Shown here one piece after another: positions 18,631 to 27,622 of a stretch of DNA of 64,000 nucleotides. The notes beneath the pieces are model-generated. The model made no database searches. It saw nothing but the letters and a program-made list of their open reading frames with translations, and was not told where the DNA came from. The translations under genes were made by a program, and so were the position numbers. This DNA comes from Paraglaciecola sp030730205 (GTDB lineage Bacteria > Pseudomonadota > Gammaproteobacteria > Enterobacterales > Alteromonadaceae). Position 1 is the first letter of the stretch. Each line of letters opens with the position of its first letter. The stretch spans positions 95,556-159,555 of the forward strand of contig NZ_JBGQOM010000011.1 of assembly GCF_052119645.1 (NCBI RefSeq), in the 5' to 3' direction.

Positions 18631-20112
18631 ATGCCACACTTACCTGCATCCACTGATCCCTTACTTTTTATTTATCTCGCCGCGCTCGTGCTTCTCGGCT
18701 GTGTGCTTGGTGCGCTGGTTAAAGGATTAATGGCTAAAAAGCACTTGGTAAATAGTTTGTCACAACAACGAACCTTAGCTGAGCAAGAAATACAGCACTT
18801 ACAACACCAAATAAGCCAGCAAGATAAACAACTCGTTCTTTTGCTCGAACAGCAAAACCAAGCACGCAATCAGCAAATGCTTGACCAAAAACGATTAGGC
18901 CAGTTAAGCCAACAGGTTGAGCGCATGAGTCAGTTAGAGCATGAAAAACAGCAATGGCAACACCAGTACCAGCAAGCAAATCAATTAGCTGCAGAGCTGC
19001 GTACTCAGCTTGAATCTCAAGCGGCGCGTTTTGAACAAGAGCAAATCGCCAGTCAAGAAAAACTGCAGTTGCTTGAGTCAGCTGAGCAGCGTTTGCAAAG
19101 TCAATTCGAGAATTTAGCCAATAAGATATTTGAGCAAAAACACGAAAAATTTAGTCAGGCCAGCAAAGCTGGCTTAGACAGTTTACTGTCGCCTTTAAAA
19201 GAGCAGATTGAGGGTTTTAAGCGTCAAGTCACCGATCAATATGTAAAAGAAGGGCAGGAGAGAGCCTCACTTAAAACCGAGATCATGGGGCTAAAAGAGT
19301 TAAATCTTCAGATCACCCAAGATGCGGCGGCGCTAACCAAAGCCCTTAAAGGCGATAACAAAACCCAAGGTAATTGGGGCGAAGTGGTGCTTGAACGTAT
19401 ACTCAAAGAATCAGGTCTGCGGGAAGGCCATGAATTTGACACGCAAGTTGCGTTAAAAAATGAAGCAGGTAAAAGTTATCAACCTGATGTAGTGGTGCAT
19501 CTACCCAATGACAAAGATGTGGTGATTGACTCAAAAGTGTCTTTGGCGGCTTACGAACGTTATTTCAATCAACAAGACGATGAATTAGCGCGTGCATTAC
19601 ATTTAAAAGAACATGTGAATTCATTGCGCAGTCACATTAAAGAGTTGGGCAAAAAGGATTACCAAGACTTAAAAGGATTGCGCAGTTTGGATTACGTGCT
19701 GTTGTTTATCCCCATAGAATCGGCCTTTTTATTAGCGGCAGACCATGCGCCGGACATTCTTAAATTAGCCTTCGATAACAATATAATGTTGGTGAGCCCC
19801 ACCAATTTATTGGTCGCCCTGCGCACCATAAATAACATTTGGCAGTATGAGTATCAAAATCAAAATGCTCAACTTATAGCTGAAAATGCCGCCAAACTTT
19901 ATGACAAGTTTCATGGTTTTGTAACCGATATGGATAAGGTAGGTAAGGCGATAGAGTCCAGTCAGAAGAACTTTGATAGTGCCATGAATAAATTATCAAC
20001 GGGCAAAGGTAACCTAATCAGGCAAACCGAGCAATTTAGAAAACTTGGCGTACAAACCAATAAAAAACTCGACAAACAACTGTTAGCGCAGGTAGACGAT
20101 GATGAAGAGTGA
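18631..20112 (+). CDS. rmuC: DNA recombination protein RmuC
   Basis: A 493-residue RmuC protein. One N-terminal membrane segment (about residues 10-31) is followed by a long Gln-rich coiled coil (about 35-150). The conserved nuclease-like domain follows with GNWGEVVLERIL, QPDVVVHLPND and VVIDSKVSL (restriction-endonuclease fold residues D and DxK), ending near residue 460. RmuC limits DNA rearrangement at inverted repeats and has been linked to phage restriction in some strains, but the reaction is not established. The gene stands alone; a decayed transporter gene follows. Confidence 0.92.
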   Translation: MPHLPASTDPLLFIYLAALVLLGCVLGALVKGLMAKKHLVNSLSQQRTLAEQEIQHLQHQISQQDKQLVLLLEQQNQARNQQMLDQKRLGQLSQQVERMSQLEHEKQQWQHQYQQANQLAAELRTQLESQAARFEQEQIASQEKLQLLESAEQRLQSQFENLANKIFEQKHEKFSQASKAGLDSLLSPLKEQIEGFKRQVTDQYVKEGQERASLKTEIMGLKELNLQITQDAAALTKALKGDNKTQGNWGEVVLERILKESGLREGHEFDTQVALKNEAGKSYQPDVVVHLPNDKDVVIDSKVSLAAYERYFNQQDDELARALHLKEHVNSLRSHIKELGKKDYQDLKGLRSLDYVLLFIPIESAFLLAADHAPDILKLAFDNNIMLVSPTNLLVALRTINNIWQYEYQNQNAQLIAENAAKLYDKFHGFVTDMDKVGKAIESSQKNFDSAMNKLSTGKGNLIRQTEQFRKLGVQTNKKLDKQLLAQVDDDEE

Positions 20113-20159
20113 CTTAATGCACGATAAACGATTGGCTAGTTAAAAATCTTATACTGTTA

Positions 20160-20820
20160 TCGGCTTAGCGATAGTTGCATCACGTATTTTGTAGTTTGGC
20201 GCCTACTGTTGCATTGAATAAATGTTACTGGTTTTCGTCATATTGATGGCGTTGGTGTTTATCGCGGTGAAACCGGATGTATCCGCTTTATTGCAAGGCC
20301 TAACAAAGCCGCGAATTCATGCCGACAGTTGCTAACGGCTATTGCCTTAATTGGAACCACTATCGTGTCTTACAATTTGCTTCTTCATGCATCAGCAATA
20401 AAGTCTAAGTGGCAATCAAGCAATGAATTAAACGATGTCAGGCTCGATACTGTTGCATCAATTAGTTTGGGTGACCTGATCACTATTATCATTACCTCAA
20501 ATGCTACAGCGAGTATCTTTGGTCACAACCTAAAGGTTGAGGGCAGCATCGATATGGCCGTGCAGCTTGAAGTTTTATTGGTACGTTTTCATCGAGTAGT
20601 TTGGTTTAGGGTTACTGGCAGCGGTTTTACGGAGTGCTCTGGCTGCGCCATTAGCAACAGCCTATGATGTGAGCGAAAGACTCTCGCTAAAAACTCAACC
20701 AGCACATTTAGCGTTTAGACTCATAGCCTTACGAGTTGTTGGAATAGGCAATGGTGGCGGTTTTGGTGACTGCTGGTTTAGGCTTGCGCTTGATAATGAG
20801 CGCTATCGCGATGCTATAAA
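20160..20820 (+). pseudogene. Decayed NRAMP/MntH metal-ion transporter
   Basis: Parts of an NRAMP-family divalent-metal transporter read in order through shifting frames. From 20162: GLAIVASRIL, a stop, FGAYCCIE, a stop at 20219, then MLLVFVILMALVFIAVKPDV. From about 20329, after a frameshift: LTAIALIGTTIVSYNLLLHA (the helix-6 motif, intact in NRAMPs as GTTVVPYNLFLHA), DTVASISLGDLIT and GSIDMAVQLEVLL. From 20600: FGLGLLAAVLRSALAAPLAT. From 20751: MVAVLVTAGLGLRLIMSAIA. The N-terminal half is absent, and there are at least two internal stops and about three frameshifts. The open frames at 20329-20667 and 20669-20953 are fragments of this relic, not separate genes. Confidence 0.8.
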
Positions 20821-20848
20821 TGTATTTGCTCGTGTTTTATCAATAAAA

Positions 20849-20870
20849 AAGGCTTCTAAAAAGAAGCCTT
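20849..20870 (-). terminator. Terminator of the sodium/sugar symporter gene
   Basis: A 9-bp stem (20849-20857 with 20862-20870) with a 4-base loop. Read on the minus strand it ends in a T-run just after the symporter stop codon. Confidence 0.85.
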
Positions 20871-20891
20871 CGTTTTACAAGGAAGTACTAT

Positions 20892-22463
20892 TTACCACCA
20901 CGTTGCATACAGCGCCGCTAGAATTAATACCATGGCAACTGAAAGCGCATTGAACGATGGCTTCGTTCTGAAGTCGACAGTATCAAGAGAGACCACACCT
21001 TTATGACCATCAATATGGCTGGTTTTAGTGGTATAAGACGCGACAACCGCTAAAACAACACAGGCTAGAAATACCAGACCTACTCTGTCTATAAACGGTA
21101 CTTCGGGTAACAAAAATTTAAACGCAAAGGAAAGTGCCGCTGAACCCACTGCGGCAATAATAGCGCCGTTTGAATTCATGGTTTTCCAAAACATACCGAG
21201 TAAGAAAATAACCACAATGCCTGGGGTAAAGAAGCCAGTAAACTCCTGAATATATTGAAAGGCTTGGTCAAAACTGCCCAATAATGGTTTGGCACAAACC
21301 ATCGCAATAACCAATGCCACAATACTGACAATTCGGCCTACTTTTACATAGTGAGTTTGACTTTCATTTTGTTTAAACTTGCTATACAAATCCATGGTGA
21401 AAATAGTTGATACACTGTTACACATTGATGCAAGTGATGACACGATGGCCGCCACAAGTGCAGCAAATACTAAGCCCTTTAAACCAACCGGCATGAGGTT
21501 CATTAAACTTGGGTAAGCTTCGTCGGGCCGCTCCAAATCTGTAAATAAAATGGCGGCGGCAATGCCTGGTACTACCACGAAAAACGGTACAAGCAGTTTT
21601 AAAAACGCGGCGAAGGCTAAGCCTTTTTGTGCTTCAGCTAAATCTTTAGCGGCTAGGGCGCGTTGAATAATGTATTGGTTGAATCCCCAATAAGAAATAT
21701 TCATGATCCACAAACCGCCTACCAACACGGATATGCCTGGAAGGTTAGCATAGTGAGGACTATCTGGGCTGAATATCATGTCGAATTTTTCAGGCATTGT
21801 TTCCGTTAAAATGGAGAAACCAGCTAAGACCCCTTGTCCGTCAGCAACGAGATCTAAACTGATATAAGTCAACATAAAGCCGCCAAACACCAACAGAACT
21901 ACTTGAATGATGTCAGTATAGGCTACTGCTTTTAAGCCACCGTATGATGAATAAGCAATAGAGAAAATACCCAAAAAGATCATCCCATAAGCTAAATCTA
22001 CACCGGTGATGGTGGTAATGGCGAGGCCACCCAACCATAATACGGCGGTTAAATTTACAAATACATAAACCGCCAACCAGAAAACAGCCATAATCGTTTT
22101 AACACGACTATCAAAGCGCTGCTCTAAATATTGCGGCATGGTATAAATTTCGTTTTTAAGGAAAATTGGCAAGAAAAATTTTGCGACGATGATAAGCGTG
22201 ATCGCGGCCATCCATTCATAAGAGGCGATACCCAAACCCAATACATAACCAGATCCAGACATACCAATAATTTGTTCAGCAGAAATGTTAGACGCGATTA
22301 ATGAAGCACCTATCGCCCACCAAGGTAAGGATTTACTGGCTAAAAAGTAATCCTGGGTATTTCTTTCATGATTTTTTTCTGCACGCGAAATGTACAGAGC
22401 TAGGGCGAGTAGTCCCAGTACGTACGCGATAAATATAGCGATATCAATCGTTGATAGATTCAT
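20892..22463 (-). CDS. Sodium/solute symporter, vSGLT-like
   Basis: A solute:sodium symporter (SSS) of about 523 residues and 13-14 membrane helices. It closely resembles the Vibrio sodium/galactose transporter vSGLT: RAEKNHERNTQDYFLASKSL, WWAIGASLIASNISAEQIIG, SGYVLGLGIASYEWMAAITL, YWGFNQYIIQRALA and FAALVAAIVSSLASMCNS. These regions carry the sugar- and sodium-contacting helices in vSGLT, so a hexose is the likely cargo. I chose the ATG at 22463 (MNLSTIDIA) with GGAA nine bases upstream. No enzyme partner is adjacent, but sugar-acid genes lie 7-12 kb away. A tandem repeat lies upstream. Confidence 0.92.
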   Translation of the reverse strand: MNLSTIDIAIFIAYVLGLLALALYISRAEKNHERNTQDYFLASKSLPWWAIGASLIASNISAEQIIGMSGSGYVLGLGIASYEWMAAITLIIVAKFFLPIFLKNEIYTMPQYLEQRFDSRVKTIMAVFWLAVYVFVNLTAVLWLGGLAITTITGVDLAYGMIFLGIFSIAYSSYGGLKAVAYTDIIQVVLLVFGGFMLTYISLDLVADGQGVLAGFSILTETMPEKFDMIFSPDSPHYANLPGISVLVGGLWIMNISYWGFNQYIIQRALAAKDLAEAQKGLAFAAFLKLLVPFFVVVPGIAAAILFTDLERPDEAYPSLMNLMPVGLKGLVFAALVAAIVSSLASMCNSVSTIFTMDLYSKFKQNESQTHYVKVGRIVSIVALVIAMVCAKPLLGSFDQAFQYIQEFTGFFTPGIVVIFLLGMFWKTMNSNGAIIAAVGSAALSFAFKFLLPEVPFIDRVGLVFLACVVLAVVASYTTKTSHIDGHKGVVSLDTVDFRTKPSFNALSVAMVLILAALYATWW

Positions 22464-22915
22464 CTGCAAAGTTCCAATTATTTCAAATGTGACTAGTAAA
22501 TTTATAAGACTCAGTTGACGAGAATGATAAGTCTTTGTTTATTACATGAGCCTAAAAGCGGATCAGCTCATACATAAATAGTGTTATTAGACTGTTTAAG
22601 CGACGAAAGTTAAAAATAGAGCCGTCGTTAAAAAGACGAGGTGTTTTATCATATTTTTTACAATTGCGTGATGGAAATTAAATAAATACGCGCAATAAAA
22701 TCCAAATAGTAATGCGAGTGCGCTTGAAAAATAAACGTTAGTGACAACATGCTAGGTAATACAGGTCTCAGATTAGGGTTGAACGTTCTTTCTTAATTGT
22801 GTTTTAGTCACCAACAAACGAAACAAACGAAACAAACGAAACAAACGAAACAAACGAAACAAACGATCCATGTAGCCAATAAATTTTTCTTGGCTCAAAC
22901 GAGGTAATCAAACAG
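22464..22915. other. Divergent intergenic region of symporter and flavin reductase
   Basis: About 450 bases between two divergent genes. It should hold both promoters. The only structure I see is the 9-bp tandem repeat at 22812-22865. I find no RNA gene. Confidence 0.6.
22812..22865. repeat. 9-bp tandem repeat, six copies
   Basis: The unit AAACAAACG occurs five times without error at 22821-22865, preceded by a near copy (CAACAAACG) at 22812-22820. It starts about 50 bases before the flavin reductase ATG, in the likely 5' leader. Copy number may vary by slippage. Confidence 0.95.
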
Positions 22916-23542
22916 ATGTCATCAGAAAAGTATTTTTACGAACCTAAACTTGGTCATGGACTGAGTCATGATCCTTTCAATAGTATTATTGCCCCCCGTC
23001 CAATTGGCTGGATATCATCCAAAGATAAACTAGGTCAGGTCAATTTAGCCCCTTATAGTTTCTTTAATGCCTTCAACTATCATCCTCCTCTTATTGGATT
23101 TTCTAGTGTTGGTTACAAAGATTCTGTGCGTAACATCGAACAAACTGGGCAATTTTGTTGGAGTTTGGTCTCGCAAGACTTAGCTGAAAGAATGAATACC
23201 ACCAGTGCGAGCGTGGGTGCTGACGTTGATGAGTTTGAGTTAGCTAATTTAATAAAGCAACAAGGTAAACGGGTTGATGTTCCTTTTGTGGCACAAAGCC
23301 CTGTGGCCATGGAATGTTTGCTCAGTGATATTATTCAGCTAAAAGGCGCGTCGGGTGAAAAGTGTGATTCGTGGTTAGTGATTGGTGAAGTGGTTGGCGT
23401 ACATATTCAACAACACTTAATTCAACAAGGCGTTTACAGTACTAGCGCAGCGAAGCCGATATTGAGAGGGGGAGGACCTGGCGATTATTTTACTTTTAAT
23501 GATGAAGCAAAGTTTCAAATGTTTCGACCAAACCAAGGATAA
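22916..23542 (+). CDS. Flavin reductase family (FMN-binding split barrel) protein
   Basis: A 208-residue protein with the flavin-reductase-like split-barrel fold: HDPFNSIIAPRPIGWISS, NLAPYSFFNAFNYHPPLIGFSS (flavin-binding strand) and FCWSLVSQDLAERMN. The family reduces FMN or binds flavin in two-component monooxygenases, and many members are of unknown role. It stands alone, with ATG at 22916 and GAGG upstream at 22901-22904. A strong palindromic terminator follows. Substrate unknown. Confidence 0.88.
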   Translation: MSSEKYFYEPKLGHGLSHDPFNSIIAPRPIGWISSKDKLGQVNLAPYSFFNAFNYHPPLIGFSSVGYKDSVRNIEQTGQFCWSLVSQDLAERMNTTSASVGADVDEFELANLIKQQGKRVDVPFVAQSPVAMECLLSDIIQLKGASGEKCDSWLVIGEVVGVHIQQHLIQQGVYSTSAAKPILRGGGPGDYFTFNDEAKFQMFRPNQG

Positions 23543-23560
23543 GGTTTAGCCACATGCCAT

Positions 23561-23592
23561 AAAAAAACGGCCTCAATTGAGGCCGTTTTTTT
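23561..23592. terminator. Palindromic bidirectional terminator
   Basis: A perfect 32-base palindrome (23561-23576 with 23577-23592) with a GC-rich core and runs of seven A and seven T. It lies between the convergent flavin reductase and DUF3718 genes. Confidence 0.93.
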
Positions 23593-23681
23593 AGGAGAAG
23601 GTGTTACGCTTCACCCACCATGTTGAATGGTTAAATCAGTAGCGAGGCTCGCAGCCCGCGGCGCTAATCTCGTTACTAGTA

Positions 23682-24077
23682 TTAGATTCTTTCGTTTAAT
23701 GCGGCAACGATAGGTGAGCTATCTAAGCCGTTTTCAGCCGCCCAAGCCACCACGGTTTTACCGTCAGCTTCTGGAGAGCTTAAGTCACCTTTAGGCATTT
23801 TCTTAACCATCAAGGTGCCGGTTTCTACTGCGCCGTTTAACATGGCCGTACGAATTAAGCTTTGACCGCCACATGAAATCCCTGAGTAATAATCTTGTAA
23901 TTGTAAACGGTAGTCAGACTGGACCATTTTCATTTTTTTACGCAATTCGCCTTTATCGTCAGCTTTCACGATAGTGCAGATGTTTTGTAGTGCTTCGTTG
24001 ATATCAGCATGAGCATTACCAGCAACAATGAAAGAAGCGGCGGCTAAAGCGATAGAAGTTTTAACGATTTTCAACAT
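23682..24077 (-). CDS. DUF3718 family periplasmic protein
   Basis: A small exported protein of about 131 residues. A cleavable signal peptide is clear (hydrophobic IALAAASFIVAGNAHA, cleavage near residue 24). The mature part has two cysteines (QNICTI and GISCGGQS) that may form a disulfide, plus a C-terminal ankyrin-like stretch (DGKTVVAWAAENGLD). This matches the DUF3718 family common in Alteromonadales. I chose the ATG at 24077, preceded by GAGGA at seven bases. Function unknown. Confidence 0.82.
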   Translation of the reverse strand: MLKIVKTSIALAAASFIVAGNAHADINEALQNICTIVKADDKGELRKKMKMVQSDYRLQLQDYYSGISCGGQSLIRTAMLNGAVETGTLMVKKMPKGDLSSPEADGKTVVAWAAENGLDSSPIVAALNERI

Positions 24078-24443
24078 GGTCAATTCCTCAAATAGGTAAA
24101 GTAGTTAGGTTTAGGTTTGATACAAGCTAATGTCTTGGCCTGTCTCGATGAACCTATTAAACCCCATTAAAATTGATTGAAAAATCTACAAGGTGATACT
24201 TAGGTATGTTGGTTTATAACTGAAAACGTAGGTGTCTGTTTGAGTTGATGAAGGGGCTGTCTAAAAATAAAACGAAACGCGTGCTGATTTTTGTTCAATG
24301 TACAAAAAGTGTCTGATTACCCTGCTATTGGGAGGTGTTTCCTATTTTTATTGTATTCAATTACTGTTTTTCCACCCATGAACCGCTATACTGTGCGCCG
24401 CATTTGAAAGCGATATAGACATAAAGCAAATTAAAGGAAAAAA
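24078..24443. other. Divergent region upstream of pnp
   Basis: About 365 bases. It does not encode ribosomal protein S15, which is usually just upstream of pnp in gammaproteobacteria. A possible -10 (TATACT) lies near 24390. I see no strong hairpin of the kind RNase III cuts in the Escherichia coli pnp leader. Confidence 0.5.
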
Positions 24444-26555
24444 ATGACTCCTATTACAAAAACTTTTCAGTATGGTCAACATACTGTCACTTTAGAAACG
24501 GGTGTAATTGCTCGTCAAGCCACTTCAGCTGTTATGGCAAGTATGGATGATACTTGCGTTTTAGTTTCTGTTGTTGGTAAAAAAGACATGAAACCTGGGC
24601 AGGACTTCTTCCCATTGACCGTGAATTATCAAGAAAGAACCTACGCAGCAGGTAAAATCCCTGGTGGTTTCTTCAAACGTGAAGGTCGTCCTTCTGAGTT
24701 TGAAACACTAACTTCACGCCTAATTGATCGTCCAATCCGTCCATTATTCCCTGACGGATTCATGAATGAAGTACAAATTGTTGTTACTGTTCTTTCTGCT
24801 AACCCTGAAATTCCTACCGATATCATTTCGTTGATTGGTGCTTCAGCTGCACTTGCTACCTCTGGTATGCCATTTAATGGTCCTGTTGGCGCTGCACGTG
24901 TTGGTTATACAGACGGCCAATATATCTTAAATACTTGCACCTCAGAACTTGAAACTAGCAAACTTGACCTCGTTGTTGCTGGTACACAAAGTGCAGTATT
25001 AATGGTTGAATCAGAAGCAGAAATTCTATCTGAAGAAATCATGTTAGGTGCAGTGATGTTCGGTCACGAACAAATGCAAACTGTTATTGGTGCAATCAAT
25101 GAATTTGCTGCTGAAGTGAATACACCTAAGTGGGATTGGCAACCAGTTGCTGAAAACACAGCATTAAAAACTAAGGTTAAAGAGCTCGCTGAAGCTGCGA
25201 TGACTGAAGCGTATCAGATTTCAGACAAGATGGAGCGTAAAGACGCCATCGTTGCCTTAACTGAAAAAACAGTAGCTGAAATCGTTGCTGCTGATGAAAA
25301 TCAAAATGCAAAAGAAGTATCGGAATTGATGCATGAGCTTGAAAGTGACGTAGTACGTTCACGTATTCTTGCCGGTAATCCACGGATTGATGGCCGTGAT
25401 CCTGCGATGATCCGTGCACTAAACGTGGCTACTGGTGTACTGCCACGTACGCACGGTTCTGCTGTATTCACTCGCGGTGAAACACAAGCTATTGTTGTAG
25501 CCACCTTAGGCACTGAGCGTGATGCACAGATGATCGACGGTTTAAACGGCAAATCAGACAGCCGTTTTATGTTGCATTATAACTTTCCACCATACTGTGT
25601 GGGCGAGACCGGCATGGTAGGTTCACCTAAGCGTCGTGAAATCGGCCACGGTCGTTTAGCGAAACGCGGTATTCAAGCCGTTATGCCAACTGAAAAAGAA
25701 TTCCCCTACGTTGTGCGTGTCGTGTCTGAAATAACTGAATCAAACGGTTCGTCTTCAATGGCGTCTGTTTGTGGTACGTCGTTAGCGCTTATGGATGCTG
25801 GTGTACCAATTAAAGCTTCTGTTGCTGGTATTGCAATGGGCTTGGTTAAGAGTGACGACAACTTCGTGGTATTGTCTGACATACTAGGTGATGAAGATCA
25901 CTTGGGTGATATGGACTTTAAAGTAGCGGGTACCACTAACGGTATTACTGCTTTGCAAATGGATATCAAAATCGAAGGTATCACCAAAGAAATCATGCAG
26001 ATGGCTTTGAAGCAAGCTAAAGAAGCTCGTTTGCATATTCTAGGTGTGATGGACCAAGCGATTACTGGACACCGTGAAGAGATGTCTGAGTTTGCTCCAC
26101 GTATCTACACGATGAAAGTTGATCAAGATAAAATTCGTGACGTAATCGGTAAAGGCGGTGCAATGATCCGTGCTATTACTGAAGCGTCTGATTGTAATAT
26201 CGAGATCGAAGATGACGGTACAATTAAGATTTTTGCAACTGAAATGGCTAAAGCAAATATCGCGATTGAGAAAATCAAGCAAGTGACTGCTGAAGTTGAA
26301 GCGGGTAAAACTTACTCTGGTAAAGTAACTCGTATCGTTGATTTTGGTGCCTTTGTTGAAATTTTACCAGGCAAAGAAGGCCTCGTACATATTTCTCAAA
26401 TCGCTCATGAACGAGTGAATAAAGTATCTGATTTCTTAGCTGAAGGGCAGATTGTTGACGTTAAAGTAGTAGAAATTGACCGTCAAAATCGTGTTCGTTT
26501 AAGCATTAAAGATTTAGTCGAAAAGCCTGCTTCTGAAGCACCAAGCGCAGAGTAA
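24444..26555 (+). CDS. pnp: Polyribonucleotide nucleotidyltransferase (PNPase)
   Basis: A phosphorolytic 3'-5' exoribonuclease and degradosome component. The 703-residue protein has the full architecture: first RNase PH domain (about 1-215), an alpha linker, the second, catalytic RNase PH domain (about 310-545; FTRGETQAIV, GSPKRREIGHGRLAKR and DILGDEDHLGDMDFKVAG), a KH domain (about 555-612; VIGKGGAMIRAI) and an S1 domain (about 620-690; GKVTRIVDFGAFVEILPGKE). AAAGGA precedes the ATG. It has its own terminator, and no rpsO is adjacent. Confidence 0.97.
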   Translation: MTPITKTFQYGQHTVTLETGVIARQATSAVMASMDDTCVLVSVVGKKDMKPGQDFFPLTVNYQERTYAAGKIPGGFFKREGRPSEFETLTSRLIDRPIRPLFPDGFMNEVQIVVTVLSANPEIPTDIISLIGASAALATSGMPFNGPVGAARVGYTDGQYILNTCTSELETSKLDLVVAGTQSAVLMVESEAEILSEEIMLGAVMFGHEQMQTVIGAINEFAAEVNTPKWDWQPVAENTALKTKVKELAEAAMTEAYQISDKMERKDAIVALTEKTVAEIVAADENQNAKEVSELMHELESDVVRSRILAGNPRIDGRDPAMIRALNVATGVLPRTHGSAVFTRGETQAIVVATLGTERDAQMIDGLNGKSDSRFMLHYNFPPYCVGETGMVGSPKRREIGHGRLAKRGIQAVMPTEKEFPYVVRVVSEITESNGSSSMASVCGTSLALMDAGVPIKASVAGIAMGLVKSDDNFVVLSDILGDEDHLGDMDFKVAGTTNGITALQMDIKIEGITKEIMQMALKQAKEARLHILGVMDQAITGHREEMSEFAPRIYTMKVDQDKIRDVIGKGGAMIRAITEASDCNIEIEDDGTIKIFATEMAKANIAIEKIKQVTAEVEAGKTYSGKVTRIVDFGAFVEILPGKEGLVHISQIAHERVNKVSDFLAEGQIVDVKVVEIDRQNRVRLSIKDLVEKPASEAPSAE

Positions 26556-26586
26556 GTTATTATTTAATTTATAAAGTTCAAATAAG

Positions 26587-26610
26587 AAAGCCCTGCTATT
26601 GCAGGGCTTT
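26587..26610 (+). terminator. Terminator after pnp
   Basis: A 10-bp stem (26587-26596 with 26601-26610), 4-base loop and a following T-run. Confidence 0.92.
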
Positions 26611-26654
26611 TTATTTTTCGGGTTTTCCAACTAAGCAGATTTTAAAACTAAGCC

Positions 26655-27335
26655 CTATTTATCAGAGGAATATAGTCTTTCTACTTTGTTAAGTAATGTT
26701 TGATCATCGATTTCCAGAATGACTTTTCTATGCAGTATGATTTTTCCATTGACACTCGATGATTCATCAATTTTAAGTGTTGGAACTTCGTCGTTTGACC
26801 ATCGTTTTTGTTCTTTGGCTCGGTAGATGAGATCGCCTTTAATGGTTGTTCCATTTACTAAACTAATGTCGCCATTTTTGGTTTCTAGTTCGCCTTGAAC
26901 GGTAACTGATATTAATTGAATATCACCGTTAACCGTGGATATATCGCCCCCAACTTCAGAGTATTCTCCCAGCTCTATATCACCATTTACGGTACTAATA
27001 TCGTTTTTTACGGTGAGTTCAGAGCCCGCTTCGATGTCACCATTAACACTTGAGGCAGAAAAGATACTGACTCTTTTACCAAGAGAAATGCTGCCATTGA
27101 CGGTATCGATATCTTCGGCACTGACATTATTTTCAAGATTGATGTCGCCATTAACCACGGATAGATCTTGCATTTGACTGTCTGCATCAATGTCTATATC
27201 GCCTAGCACATGACTCACATCACCTTTATGATGAGAATATTCATCGTCATGACCGCCAATATGAATAATGCAGCCTGACGTAGATAAGGTTAGTAGCGTA
27301 ATAATGCCTAGTGAGGCGAGAGGGTTTATTTTCAC
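26655..27335 (-). CDS. Periodic NGDI-repeat lipoprotein
   Basis: A 226-residue lipoprotein (signal with lipobox LSTSGC, Cys 22). The mature part is built of repeats around the motif VNGDI. Asn-Gly pairs occur at residues 62, 80, 98, 117, 136 and 154, a spacing of 18-19 residues, with a last one at 197. That period is one turn of a parallel beta-helix, so the fold is predicted to be a short beta-solenoid with a charged tail (about 165-226). The pattern recalls bactofilin-like and putative adhesin (DUF4097-type) proteins. It is monocistronic and divergent from the diguanylate cyclase gene. Function unknown. Confidence 0.75.
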   Translation of the reverse strand: MKINPLASLGIITLLTLSTSGCIIHIGGHDDEYSHHKGDVSHVLGDIDIDADSQMQDLSVVNGDINLENNVSAEDIDTVNGSISLGKRVSIFSASSVNGDIEAGSELTVKNDISTVNGDIELGEYSEVGGDISTVNGDIQLISVTVQGELETKNGDISLVNGTTIKGDLIYRAKEQKRWSNDEVPTLKIDESSSVNGKIILHRKVILEIDDQTLLNKVERLYSSDK

Positions 27336-27622
27336 AGTATTTTCCCTTTAATTTTTGATTATATCTACAGTTAATCAAGTTACATGCCATCTATTTAACT
27401 TATTGATAAAGTTATGTTTTTCGGTTTTTTGTCGTATAAATGTGGGTGGTGATTAATTGAAATATGGTGAAAAACACTAATAATTCGCCAATTGCTAATT
27501 TATTAAAGATTATCTGCAAAATTGATTAGATGCACCCAAGCCATAATGGTAGATTGGGCGATTAATTGCTGTTATTTACTTCGTGGTCTTAATCTAAACT
27601 GAAATGTAACGAGGTCTGAGTA

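Noticed and set aside
18631..20112. RmuC as part of a phage-defence island.
   Set aside because: Neighbours are metabolic genes and a transporter relic; rmuC is a widespread chromosomal gene.
20329..20953. Two adjacent plus-strand frames of 112 and 94 residues as separate small genes.
   Set aside because: Their translations are consecutive pieces of an NRAMP transporter in shifted frames, with no ribosome sites.
22812..22865. CRISPR array.
   Set aside because: The 9-base units are directly adjacent with no spacers, and no cas genes are in the window.
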